A DNA stretch of 64,000 bases from Porticoccaceae bacterium UBA4026 (GTDB lineage: Bacteria > Pseudomonadota > Gammaproteobacteria > Pseudomonadales > Porticoccaceae), in contig DGAQ01000073.1 in NCBI GenBank assembly GCA_002382445.1, forward strand, positions 87,449-151,448, given 5' to 3'. The notes under the pieces are model-generated. The model was not told where the DNA came from. It saw only the letters and a list, made by a program, of their open reading frames with translations, and searched no databases. Below, in pieces: positions 56,100 to 64,000 of the stretch. A program made the position numbers and the translations under genes. How positions within the stretch are numbered: the stretch's first letter is position 1; each line of letters begins with the position of its first letter.

Positions 56100-56969
56100 A
56101 TGAACACAAAAATAGGCTTTATCGGGCTGGGTGTCATGGGCTATCCCATGGCAGGATGGTTGAGCAAAGCGGGACATGAGGTCACTGTGTACAATCGGAC
56201 AGTTACGGTTGCTGAAAAATGGAGGGCTGAATTTTCCGGAGACATTGCCAGTACACCGGGTGAAGCGGCTGAAAATGCGAATATTGTGTTTATCTGTGTG
56301 GGTAATGACAACGATGTCTTGGCTGTCACCATGGGTGGAGAGGGTATTTTTGCTACCATCAAGCCTGGTTCAATCCTAGTTGACCACACTACTACCTCCG
56401 CTAATTTAGCTAAGAATCTTGGAAATGAGGCTAACCAGCGGCAATGTGGGTTTATTGACGCTCCCGTTTCTGGGGGTCAGCAGGGTGCAGAAGGTGGTCA
56501 CTTAACGGTAATGTGTGGCGGTAGCGACGATGATTTTTCAAGGATAGAAGATGTTGTGGCCTGTTTCTCAAAGGCGGTGACATTAATGGGCCCGACCGGT
56601 AGCGGACAACTTTGTAAGATGGTCAATCAGATTTGTATTGCCGGATTAGTACAGGGGCTTGCCGAGGGCCTTAATTTTGCTCAACGTGCAGGATTAGATG
56701 CCCATCGTGTGGTTGATGTAATCTCAAAAGGCGCCGCGCAATCATGGCAAATGGAGAACCGCTATAAGACTATGCTAGCCGGAGACTATGACCATGGCTT
56801 TGCAGTAGAGTGGATGCGTAAAGACCTGTCCTTTGCACTTGAGGAGGCTAAAGCGAATGGTAGCGCCTTGCCCATAGCTCAACTTGTTGATCAATATTAC
56901 GCTGAAGTTGAGGCTTTAGGAGGGAGTCGCTGGGATACCTCTAGTCTTTTAGCCAGATTACAAGTATAG
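56100..56969 (+). CDS. NAD(P)-dependent beta-hydroxyacid dehydrogenase
   Basis: 289-residue member of the 3-hydroxyisobutyrate dehydrogenase / tartronate semialdehyde reductase family. The Rossmann motif GLGVMGYPMAGWLSKAGH, substrate loop DAPVSGGQQGAEGGHLTVM and catalytic Lys in GSGQLCKMVNQI are intact; the C-terminal helical domain contains FAVEWMRKDLSFALEEA. The preferred substrate among 3-hydroxyisobutyrate, tartronate semialdehyde and succinic semialdehyde is not decided by sequence. It stands alone after tsaB. Confidence 0.9.
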   Translation: MNTKIGFIGLGVMGYPMAGWLSKAGHEVTVYNRTVTVAEKWRAEFSGDIASTPGEAAENANIVFICVGNDNDVLAVTMGGEGIFATIKPGSILVDHTTTSANLAKNLGNEANQRQCGFIDAPVSGGQQGAEGGHLTVMCGGSDDDFSRIEDVVACFSKAVTLMGPTGSGQLCKMVNQICIAGLVQGLAEGLNFAQRAGLDAHRVVDVISKGAAQSWQMENRYKTMLAGDYDHGFAVEWMRKDLSFALEEAKANGSALPIAQLVDQYYAEVEALGGSRWDTSSLLARLQV

Positions 56970-57042
56970 AGTTTTGGTTGGGCCTTAATCACCCTATAAT
57001 GATTCATTTGACGGTAAAATAAACAAGTAAATGGGATCGACA

Positions 57043-58374
57043 ATGACAATCCAAGACCATGATAGTTTTAATGCTGATTTGGTAGAGTTTTTAGACGCTT
57101 CACCGACACCTTTTCATGCTGTTCTAAGCATGGGAAAAATGCTTCTTAAAGCAGGCTTTACTGAACTCAACGAATCAGTCGAGTGGACGCTAGAGGCTGG
57201 CAATAAGCACTTTGTAACTCGTAATGGGTCATCAATAATAGCCTTTGTGGTAGGCCATGATGATCTTGTTACTAATGGTATAAGGCTAGTTGGTGCGCAT
57301 ACCGATAGTCCTTGTTTAATGGTGAAACCGCAGCCTGAAATTGATAGCCATGGATATTTTCAGTTGGGTGTTGAGGTTTATGGGGGAGCCTTATTAAACC
57401 CGTGGTTTGATCGCGATTTGTCCATTGCTGGGCGAGTGGTCTATAAGAATTCAAAGAATCAGTTGAAACAAAAATTGGTCGATTTCAAGACTGCTGTGGC
57501 AACTATACCTAGCCTAGCTATACACCTTGATCGGGACGCTAATAATGACCATTCAATTAACGCTCAAACCGATATTATTCCTATTTTAATGCTTGGCAAC
57601 GAAGGTTCGGTCTGCGAGAGCGACACCCCTCAGTCGTTTCGAGAGCTGTTAAGGGAGCGTTTCCTTGCTGAAAGTGACGACGTTCTCGACTACGAATTGT
57701 GCTTGTACGATACCCAACCTGCAGCAGTGATAGGTCTTAAGCGTGAATTTATTGCATCAGCCCGGTTGGATAATTTACTAAGTTGTTTCGCAGCGGCCCA
57801 GGCAATGATTGGTGCCAACGCAGCCCATACGTGCTTATTGGTTTGCAATGATCACGAGGAGGTAGGCAGTGTGTCTGCAGTAGGTGCAGATGGTCCTTTC
57901 TTAGAAAATATTGTTGGACGACTTTCAGGGGATCAGTCGGCTAGTGTTACCAGTCGGATCATTAATCGCTCCTTGATGATATCTTGTGATAATGCCCACG
58001 CGGCTCATCCAAACTTCCCAGATAAGCATGATAGTGAACACCTGCCTAAACTAAACGGCGGTCCAGTAGTTAAGGTCAATGTAAAGCAGCGTTACGCTAC
58101 AACCAGCCTTACCTCTAGCTTGTTCAGACAAATCTGCGCGGAGTTAGAGATACCAGTTCAGACGTTTGTGTCTCGCAATGACCTCGGTTGCGGCAGTACA
58201 ATAGGGCCGGTTGCTTCTGCGAGGATTGGCGTGCCGACCCTAGATGTGGGCATTCCGCAGTTGGCTATGCACTCCTGTCGAGAAATGACGGGCGCTGATG
58301 ATCCCCTGCGTTTAACCAAAGTGTTACTCGAATTTTTCAATAAAGCTGAAGCAATAACAGTAGAACTTGAGTAA
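57043..58374 (+). CDS. apeB: M18 family aminopeptidase
   Basis: 443-residue zinc aminopeptidase (aspartyl aminopeptidase family), a large homo-oligomer in the cytosol. FLDASPTPFHAV opens the protein; GAHTDSPCLMVKP holds the first metal His and Asp, and DHEEVGS the catalytic Glu pair. SARLDNLLSCFAA carries the bridging Asp, and a late His lies in QLAMHSCRE. The ATG at 57043 has GGGA upstream; an ATG at 57031 would add four residues. Confidence 0.94.
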   Translation: MTIQDHDSFNADLVEFLDASPTPFHAVLSMGKMLLKAGFTELNESVEWTLEAGNKHFVTRNGSSIIAFVVGHDDLVTNGIRLVGAHTDSPCLMVKPQPEIDSHGYFQLGVEVYGGALLNPWFDRDLSIAGRVVYKNSKNQLKQKLVDFKTAVATIPSLAIHLDRDANNDHSINAQTDIIPILMLGNEGSVCESDTPQSFRELLRERFLAESDDVLDYELCLYDTQPAAVIGLKREFIASARLDNLLSCFAAAQAMIGANAAHTCLLVCNDHEEVGSVSAVGADGPFLENIVGRLSGDQSASVTSRIINRSLMISCDNAHAAHPNFPDKHDSEHLPKLNGGPVVKVNVKQRYATTSLTSSLFRQICAELEIPVQTFVSRNDLGCGSTIGPVASARIGVPTLDVGIPQLAMHSCREMTGADDPLRLTKVLLEFFNKAEAITVELE

Positions 58375-58423
58375 CCCTGTATATCTACTATCTTAGGGCT
58401 CGAATCAATATGGCAGATTATTT

Positions 58424-59431
58424 ATGAGTAAAAAACGTATTTTAACTGGGATTACCACCTCGGGCACGCCCCATTTAGGCAACTACGTAGGCGCGATTAG
58501 GCCGTCCGTTGAAGCTAGCCTAACCGGTACCTTTGATTCGTTTTTTTTCTTAGCAGACTACCATGCGCTTATTAAGTGCCAAGATCCTGATAGGGTTCAT
58601 CAATCTACTTTGGAAATCGCCGCGGCGTGGCTGGCGTTGGGTTTAGATCCGGATAAGGTGACCTTTTACCGCCAATCTGATATTCCCGAAATACCCCAAC
58701 TAACTTGGCTGCTTACTTGTATGACAGCCAAGGGTTTAATGAACCGAGCCCATGCTTACAAAGGTGCGGCGCAGGCCAATGAAGAAGCTGGCGAGAATGT
58801 CGATTCTAAAGTGACTATGGGTTTATTCAGTTATCCGATATTAATGGCCGCTGACATATTGATGTTTAATGCGCACAGGATTCCAGTAGGACGAGACCAG
58901 ATTCAACATGTAGAAATGGCGAGAGACATTGCTCAGAGATTTAATCATCATTATGGAAATTATTTTACCCTTCCTAGTGCCCAGGTTGATGAAGATACTG
59001 CGGTTCTGCAGGGTCTTGATGGGCGCAAGATGAGCAAGACCTATGGTAATACCATCCCGCTATTTCTGACTGAAAAACAGCTTAAAAAGCATATTAACAA
59101 AATCAAAACGAATCTTTTGGAACCGGGTGAAGCAAAGGATCCAGATGATTCAACGGTATTTCAAATTTGGCAGGCTTTTGCGTCATCTGAGCAGACCGTG
59201 GAAATGCGATTGGCCTTTGCTAATGGTATTGCTTGGGGAGACGCCAAAAAGCAATTATTTGAGTTGATCAATGGGCAGTTACAAGAACCTCGGGAAAAAT
59301 ATGTAGAGCTCCTTGAAAACCCTTCTCGCGTAGAAAGTATTCTGCAGGATGGGGGTAAAAAAGCTCGTCAGCACAGCCAAGACTTCATGTCAGTGTTGCG
59401 CACTACTGTGGGTATTAGACCACTGGGTTAG
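58424..59431 (+). CDS. trpS: Tryptophanyl-tRNA synthetase
   Basis: Class I synthetase charging tRNA-Trp. The 335-residue protein has the HIGH-like [14 protein letters not shown] and the KMSKS loop [10 protein letters not shown]. Length is like E. coli TrpS (334). There is no leader peptide or T-box. It begins 49 bases after the M18 peptidase gene. Confidence 0.96.
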   Translation: MSKKRILTGITTSGTPHLGNYVGAIRPSVEASLTGTFDSFFFLADYHALIKCQDPDRVHQSTLEIAAAWLALGLDPDKVTFYRQSDIPEIPQLTWLLTCMTAKGLMNRAHAYKGAAQANEEAGENVDSKVTMGLFSYPILMAADILMFNAHRIPVGRDQIQHVEMARDIAQRFNHHYGNYFTLPSAQVDEDTAVLQGLDGRKMSKTYGNTIPLFLTEKQLKKHINKIKTNLLEPGEAKDPDDSTVFQIWQAFASSEQTVEMRLAFANGIAWGDAKKQLFELINGQLQEPREKYVELLENPSRVESILQDGGKKARQHSQDFMSVLRTTVGIRPLG

Positions 59432-59573
59432 AACACCAATAATCCATTTTTTTTGGGCTAGGTGATGAGAATTCATATTTACCCATGTATACTATCGCCC
59501 ATCCTGAGCGCCAACTCGATTGGTGATCTAATTCGATATTTATCATTGTGATTGAACTTCACTGGAGTCCCTT

Positions 59574-60008
59574 ATGAGCCAACCGAACCTGGTTTTAGTC
59601 TTTGTAGCTACTAGCCTGCTATTGTGGGGTTGCAGTAGTAATGATGAAGGCTTGACGTTGACAGCTAACCAAGAACAGCAGGTCGCTGAACGTATAGCTC
59701 CAGCGGGTTATGTTGTAATGGAGGGTCAGGTGGTTTCATCTAGCTCAGCGGCGAGCTCAGTGTCTGGCCGATCTGGTGATGACATTTACAGTACCAACTG
59801 CATGGCATGTCATAATTCTGGCGTTGCCGGTGCTCCAAGGTATGGGGATGTAAGCGCTTGGGCTTCACGATTAGAGCAGGGTATTGAAACCGTGTACGCA
59901 AATGCGATCAATGGCATTCGCGCAATGCCCGCACGAGGTACCTGTATGACTTGCAGTGATGACGAAGTTAAATCAGCGATTGACTACATTTTGGTTAACA
60001 GCAAGTAA
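59574..60008 (+). CDS. Cytochrome c5 family protein, possibly a lipoprotein
   Basis: 144-residue c-type cytochrome. Heme is attached at CMACH, the axial Met lies in RAMPARG, and the C-terminal CMTCSDDEVKSAIDYIL with its extra Cys pair is the class I cytochrome c5 signature. The N-terminal hydrophobic stretch ends in LLLWGC, a lipobox-like site with an atypical Trp and no basic residues before it, so membrane anchoring by lipid is possible rather than certain. A Ser-rich linker (about 50-66) follows. It likely carries electrons in the periplasm. Confidence 0.9.
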   Translation: MSQPNLVLVFVATSLLLWGCSSNDEGLTLTANQEQQVAERIAPAGYVVMEGQVVSSSSAASSVSGRSGDDIYSTNCMACHNSGVAGAPRYGDVSAWASRLEQGIETVYANAINGIRAMPARGTCMTCSDDEVKSAIDYILVNSK

Positions 60009-60086
60009 AAAGCCCCTTAGCAGGGCGCAGATCGTCGTTCCGACCCCAGTTTCCTGTCCCATACCTAGGGTAAGATAACTCAATGT

Positions 60087-60118
60087 CAGACAGCCAGAGC
60101 AGTGTGATTTTCTGTCTG
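60087..60118. repeat. Inverted repeat between cytochrome c5 and hslO
   Basis: CAGACAG and CTGTCTG form a 7-bp inverted repeat around 18 bases, in the 150-base gap where the two genes converge. There is no T-run on either strand. A TTAGCGCTAA palindrome follows at 60140-60149. They may serve as weak transcription barriers for both genes. Confidence 0.5.
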
Positions 60119-60158
60119 GAATTTGGCCTTGGGGCTGGTTTAGCGCTAAGCGGTAGGA

Positions 60159-61043
60159 CTAGTGCAGTACGGTTTTACTCTGACTAAACATCGCCGTTAT
60201 CTGGTCTTCGGTGAATTCGTATTGTTCAGCACAAAACTGGCAGGTTATTAATACCTGACCCTGTTCTTCACATGTTCCAAGCAATTCTTCAATGCCGAGT
60301 GAGACCAATGCTTGCTCTGTTCTATGCCTTGAACAACTGCAAAAATACGACAATATTTGAGCATCAAATAGCCGAACGTTCTCTTCGTTGAATAACCGAT
60401 ATAATTGATCATTATGCGACAGCTCAAGTTGCTCGCTAGATTTAATAGTGCTGAATAATGTGCACAGATGCTGCCATTCATGTTGTTGCTCAATCACCGT
60501 TTGACTACTAGGCATCTGCTGAATCAAGACTCCCGCTGCGCAGGTTTCGCTGGAGGCGAGTCTTATCTTCGTGGGTAGCTGCACAGATTGGTCGAAGTAA
60601 TATTCAAGGCAAGCACTTAACTCATCATTTTCTATTGGCACAATGCCTTGGTATCGCTTGCTGTTCTCAGGCTCTACGGTAATGGCGAGTGTGGCTTTAC
60701 CTAGGAGGGTTGGAACGCCTTGTCGCGTACTCTGCTGCTCAGAGGTAAGATTATCAAAATTACCCCGCACGATTCCGCGCAACTTTTGGCCATGACTACA
60801 TTCAGCCATGATCATTGATATTGGGCCGTTTCCCGACGCCTGTATGCTGACAATGCCTGGATACTTAAGCGAGGAACTGAGCAGACTGGCGGCCGCCAAA
60901 AACTCGCCAAAGAGTAAAGTGACTGAAGTCGGATAATTTTTTGAGACGATCATATTTTGATAGCTCGACGCCAGGGTGGTTATTTCACCTCTAGTGTCTG
61001 TGCCATCAAAAAGGAATCGCTGCAGAGTGTCTCGATCTTTCAT
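60159..61043 (-). CDS. hslO: Redox-regulated chaperone Hsp33
   Basis: 294 residues from the ATG at 61043 (E. coli 292). Hsp33 holds unfolded proteins during oxidative stress, when its zinc-binding cysteines form disulfides. The cysteine switch is present as CSC near residue 232 and CQFC near 265. The FLFDGTDTRGEI start matches the family; an ATG at 61064 is an alternative. Last gene of the minus-strand mrcA-yrfG-hslR-hslO run. Confidence 0.95.
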   Translation of the reverse strand: MKDRDTLQRFLFDGTDTRGEITTLASSYQNMIVSKNYPTSVTLLFGEFLAAASLLSSSLKYPGIVSIQASGNGPISMIMAECSHGQKLRGIVRGNFDNLTSEQQSTRQGVPTLLGKATLAITVEPENSKRYQGIVPIENDELSACLEYYFDQSVQLPTKIRLASSETCAAGVLIQQMPSSQTVIEQQHEWQHLCTLFSTIKSSEQLELSHNDQLYRLFNEENVRLFDAQILSYFCSCSRHRTEQALVSLGIEELLGTCEEQGQVLITCQFCAEQYEFTEDQITAMFSQSKTVLH

Positions 61044-61082
61044 AGGGGCGGTAGTGTACTTCATGATTGCAGTGCAGTAATT

Positions 61083-61469
61083 CTAAATTTTTATAAAACG
61101 ATGGATTTGGCGACGTTGTTTTTTATTTGGGCGAGTCGACGCCGGCGTGGATCCATGAAAGGCGCGTTGCTCCGCGGACTTTTTCTCTCTAGCTTCAAGG
61201 CTAGTCGCTGTTTCCTGGTAAAGGAGTTGTGCTTCAGGGGCGCCGCCTCGGTGTTCAGATGTGGTGATAACCTGTACAGTTTTTTCGGTGTCGCCCTGTC
61301 GAATCGTAAGCATATTATCTGATTCAATCATCCTACTAGGCTTAGCTTTTTGACCGTCGATGTGGATTTTTCCGGTCTCGATGGCTGCTTTAGCGATTGC
61401 GCGAGTTTTAAAGAAACGAGCAGCCCATAGCCATTTATCAAGTCGCACCTTAACCATGGCTATTGGCAA
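61083..61469 (-). CDS. hslR: Heat shock protein 15 (S4 domain)
   Basis: 128-residue RNA-binding protein that recycles 50S subunits carrying nascent chains. The S4 domain VRLDKWLWAARFFKTRAIAKAAIE lies at the N-terminus (in two stretches), followed by a linker and a basic C-terminal tail (PNKKQRRQIHRFIK). It overlaps the end of yrfG by 20 bases and precedes hslO by 18, as in E. coli. Confidence 0.95.
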   Translation of the reverse strand: MPIAMVKVRLDKWLWAARFFKTRAIAKAAIETGKIHIDGQKAKPSRMIESDNMLTIRQGDTEKTVQVITTSEHRGGAPEAQLLYQETATSLEAREKKSAEQRAFHGSTPASTRPNKKQRRQIHRFIKI

Positions 61470-62127
61470 CCTCTAGGCTGAGGACTTCGGCAAAGTCACC
61501 AATGGACTTAAATTGCTTAGACGGACTAGTCTCTCGCTGACTATCAGGCTTTTTAATGCTGAGTAAATGGACAATGCCATAATCCTTCGCGGCACGAAGC
61601 ACAGATTCAGAATCATCAATAAATAAGGTTCTCTCTGGATCAAATGGACACTCTTCTTGGAGTCGAAGCCAAAATTCGAGTGCCTCTTTTGGATGCCCAT
61701 ATTGATGAGAGGAAATCACCTTATCGAATAAGGGTTCAATGCGGGTGACTGAAAATTTTAATGCAATACTGTCTGGATGAGCGTTAGTAATCAGCAGGCA
61801 TTTTTTATTATTGGCTCTTAATGCTTTTAGAAAACTGAGCACTTGAGGTCGCTCGTTAATAAGGTGACTTATCTCTCGTTTTAACTCGATAATATTGAGA
61901 CCTAATTGCCTGGACCAGTAGTCAGTACAATACCATTCAAGGGTACCCTGTTTGTCAAATAGCTGTTGGCGCAGAGAAGCGATGAGGTCTTGGTTGCTAT
62001 CTTGGTTCTGAGCAGCATAACGCTTGGGTAGATGCTCCATCCAGAAAAAATTATCAAAGTGCAGGTCAAGCAGAGTCCCGTCCATATCCAGAAGTACCGT
62101 ATCTATGCTTTGCCAATCTATATTCAT
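61450..62127 (-). CDS. yrfG: HAD hydrolase, GMP/IMP nucleotidase (YrfG)
   Basis: 225-residue HAD phosphatase. Motif I is LLDMDGTLLD, motif II is CLLITNAH, the Lys of motif III lies in the HPKEALEF region, and motif IV is LFIDDSESVL. E. coli YrfG prefers GMP and IMP; that substrate is taken from the orthologue and the conserved yrfG-hslR-hslO order. The cap domain spans about residues 20-85. Confidence 0.93.
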   Translation of the reverse strand: MNIDWQSIDTVLLDMDGTLLDLHFDNFFWMEHLPKRYAAQNQDSNQDLIASLRQQLFDKQGTLEWYCTDYWSRQLGLNIIELKREISHLINERPQVLSFLKALRANNKKCLLITNAHPDSIALKFSVTRIEPLFDKVISSHQYGHPKEALEFWLRLQEECPFDPERTLFIDDSESVLRAAKDYGIVHLLSIKKPDSQRETSPSKQFKSIGDFAEVLSLEVANSHG

Positions 62128-62187
62128 TCATTGAATCTCATTTAATTAACCACCCCAATGGGCATCATCAGTATTTTGATTGATTAT

Positions 62188-64000
62188 CTAAAACAAATCA
62201 TCAGGCAGTGGTTGCTGCTCAGTCTCAGTTGCGGAGTTTCCGTCATCCGGCGCAACGGGAACATTTTCAGATTTAAAAAACTCGTAAATACCTTGATGGT
62301 TAGGAGCCACTCTTTTTCCAGTCTTAGAATCAATCTTAATCCTAACGATACCGTTTGGCTGGCGCTTTACAGTGATGGGTTTTTCGGACAGTGCTTCTCC
62401 CATAAATTGAATCCATATTGGTAGAGCAGACGAGCCGCCATATTCGTCGCGGCCTAATATCGAATTATCGTCGAAACCTACCCAGACTGTCGCTACTAGG
62501 TCTGGCGAATAACCGGAGAACCACGCATCTCGCGGGCCGTTTGTAGTGCCAGTTTTGCCGGCGATATCAGTTCGACTTAAGGCCTTAGCCTTTTTGCCTG
62601 TTCCTAGTAAAATAACATCCTTCAACATCGAGTCCATTAAAAAAGCGGTTTGTGCGTCAATTACTCGTTCAGCCGGTACTGAGGCAGCTGCAGGCTCTAA
62701 TTTTAAACTCTGTTTTACTTTTTCCCAGCTGTACTTATCTCCTTCCGCAAGAGAACTCTGCTTAATATCATCAAATAATTGCTCTAATTGCTGTTCGACC
62801 GTTTCATCAGACGAATGGGTAAAAGCCTGTCGGGACAGGTTAGCCTCAATATCTTTTGGTTCGCATGGATTACAAGCCAGTTGGGGAGATGCTTGGAAAA
62901 TTACATTACCATTTCGGTCTATCACCCTGTCTAAGATATGAGAATTTACTCGAAAACCATCATTGGCAAATATGGCATACCCTGCGGCTATGTCTATTGG
63001 CTTCATTGCGTGACTGCCTAAGGCTACGGATAGGTCCGAAGGCATCTCACTGGTGTTGAAGCCAAATGATTGTAAGCCCTCCAAAGTACGGTCGACTCCC
63101 ATTCTGCGAAGTAACCGAATCGAAACGAGATTTCTTGATCTGTACAGGGCTTCTCTAAGCCTAGTTGGCCCATAAAATTTACCTCCGTCATTTTCAGGAC
63201 GCCAGGTCTCTTCAAGTTTAGCGTCTTCAAACACGACAGGAGCGTCATTAATTATCGATGCGGTTGTGAAACCGTTTTTTAATGCTGTGGTATAAATGAA
63301 AGGTTTAAAGCTGGATCCGGGCTGCCTGGACGCCTGGGTGACTCGGTTAAAAGAGCTTTGACGGTAATCAAACCCTCCCACTAAAGCTCTGATTGCGCCA
63401 TTGAATGGGTCTAGTGCAACCATTGCAGATTGAACTAGAGGAACTTGCGATAGAGTGACCCGATTATTCTCATGTTGCTCTATTCGAATCAGGTCCCCAA
63501 CTGCGAATATGCTCGCAGCCGAATCGATAGGGGCGGTTCGAGTATCCACAGTTTTAAAGAGGCGAAGATTGTCTAGTCCATCTGTCCAGTTGAGTATCGC
63601 GGACTCACCACTCTTCTTCAGCAATGTGATCCGGTCATCATAGACTCCAGTTACTATGGCTGGTTCTAAAGGACCAACTGTGGGCGTTTTCCTCAACGTT
63701 TCATGCCATGTTGTCTGATCAAGGTTTTTAATTTCTACGCCTCTATAGCCATGACGTTTGTCGTAGTCCCTTATCCCTGATTGAACGGCGTTAACGGCAC
63801 TCACCTGCGCAAAGGAGTCGAGAGTGGTGATTGCCGTGTAGCCTTCTGTATAGGCTTTTATCCCGAATTTAGCGATAACTTGCTGGCGGACCATTTCTGC
63901 CGCATAGTCTGCATCCAATTCCGACTGAGATCTGTGAAGCGAGGCATTATCAACTTCTAGCACTGCGGCTCGATATTGTTCTTCGGTAATCTTGTCTAGT
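62188..64000 (-). CDS. mrcA: Penicillin-binding protein 1A, C-terminal part (cut by window edge)
   Basis: Bifunctional class A PBP for peptidoglycan synthesis. About 603 C-terminal residues are visible; the frame stays open past the right edge, so the membrane anchor and glycosyltransferase domain are mostly outside. The inserted OB-like domain (TVGPLEPAIVTGVYDDRITLL) comes first. The transpeptidase carries Ser in SSFKPF (SxxK), SRN and KTGTTNGPRDAWF (KTG). The end is rich in acidic residues. It lies 60 bases upstream of yrfG on the same strand. Confidence 0.95.
   Translation of the reverse strand, partial: LDKITEEQYRAAVLEVDNASLHRSQSELDADYAAEMVRQQVIAKFGIKAYTEGYTAITTLDSFAQVSAVNAVQSGIRDYDKRHGYRGVEIKNLDQTTWHETLRKTPTVGPLEPAIVTGVYDDRITLLKKSGESAILNWTDGLDNLRLFKTVDTRTAPIDSAASIFAVGDLIRIEQHENNRVTLSQVPLVQSAMVALDPFNGAIRALVGGFDYRQSSFNRVTQASRQPGSSFKPFIYTTALKNGFTTASIINDAPVVFEDAKLEETWRPENDGGKFYGPTRLREALYRSRNLVSIRLLRRMGVDRTLEGLQSFGFNTSEMPSDLSVALGSHAMKPIDIAAGYAIFANDGFRVNSHILDRVIDRNGNVIFQASPQLACNPCEPKDIEANLSRQAFTHSSDETVEQQLEQLFDDIKQSSLAEGDKYSWEKVKQSLKLEPAAASVPAERVIDAQTAFLMDSMLKDVILLGTGKKAKALSRTDIAGKTGTTNGPRDAWFSGYSPDLVATVWVGFDDNSILGRDEYGGSSALPIWIQFMGEALSEKPITVKRQPNGIVRIKIDSKTGKRVAPNHQGIYEFFKSENVPVAPDDGNSATETEQQPLPDDLF

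Overview
The window is a gene-dense chromosomal segment of a marine-type gammaproteobacterium. It holds about 65 protein-coding genes, almost no non-coding space, and no rRNA, tRNA, CRISPR array or insertion sequence that I could find. Gene order resembles Pseudomonas and the Cellvibrionales: nadB / rpoE(algU)-mucA-mucB-mucC-mucD-lepA-lepB-rnc-era-recO-acpS, dsbC-like/hom/thrC/recJ, prfB-lysS, sdhE-ygfX opposite ygfZ, and hslO-hslR-yrfG-mrcA. Base composition is AT-leaning (mid-40s % GC by eye). GTG and TTG starts are frequent. I infer a free-living, partly streamlined relative of Porticoccaceae/SAR92-like bacteria; this assignment is an inference from gene content and order only.

Layout. 1-8.7 kb: end of a short-chain dehydrogenase, pdxH, then a minus-strand block (greB, S9 peptidase, SUI1/YciH factor, quinone oxidoreductase, EamA transporter), a voltage-gated-type ion channel with a C-terminal zinc ribbon, comM and ubiK. 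8.7-12.6 kb: a nitrogen-response island with a near-consensus sigma-54 promoter and an NtrC-like site, then a TorF-type porin, glnK, amtB, a terminator, a second PII gene and a DsbC-like disulfide isomerase. 12.7-20 kb: hom, thrC, DUF3094, epoxide-hydrolase-like protein, recJ, EamA transporter, and tesA on the other strand. 20-28.3 kb: ybbA-ybbP ABC exporter, a membrane PAS histidine kinase with a degenerate ATP-binding domain, an orphan fetB-type permease, selO and an SMP-30/strictosidine-synthase-like protein. 28.4-31.7 kb: prfB with its programmed +1 frameshift, lysS, and an orphan 110-residue exported-looking protein. 31.8-36.8 kb (minus): two acyl-CoA dehydrogenases, heme A synthase and a MATE exporter. 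36.8-42.5 kb: ung, an MFS protein, a small membrane protein, ygfZ, sdhE-ygfX and nadB. 42.6-56 kb: the sigma-E envelope-stress operon with an autoregulatory-type promoter, lepA to acpS, cysM, mazG, adk and tsaB. 56-64 kb: a beta-hydroxyacid dehydrogenase, M18 aminopeptidase, trpS, cytochrome c5, and the minus-strand block mrcA-yrfG-hslR-hslO.

How parts work together. Ammonium uptake (AmtB) is paired with its PII regulator and an outer-membrane channel under nitrogen control. The sigma-E/MucA/MucB/MucC/MucD set couples envelope damage to transcription. LepB and RNase III/Era/RecO/AcpS follow in tightly overlapped order. YgfZ, SdhE and YgfX support Fe-S and flavin enzymes such as succinate dehydrogenase. 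Hsp33, Hsp15 and the YrfG-type nucleotidase form a stress block behind PBP1A.

No clearly new multi-gene system is visible. The most unusual items are the degenerate histidine kinase at 23.3-24.7 kb, the cysM-mazG junction that lacks rlmD-relA, the recO-acpS junction that lacks pdxJ, a perfect 10-bp hairpin in front of glnK, seven convergent gene pairs with almost no space between stop codons, and the orphan 110-residue protein.
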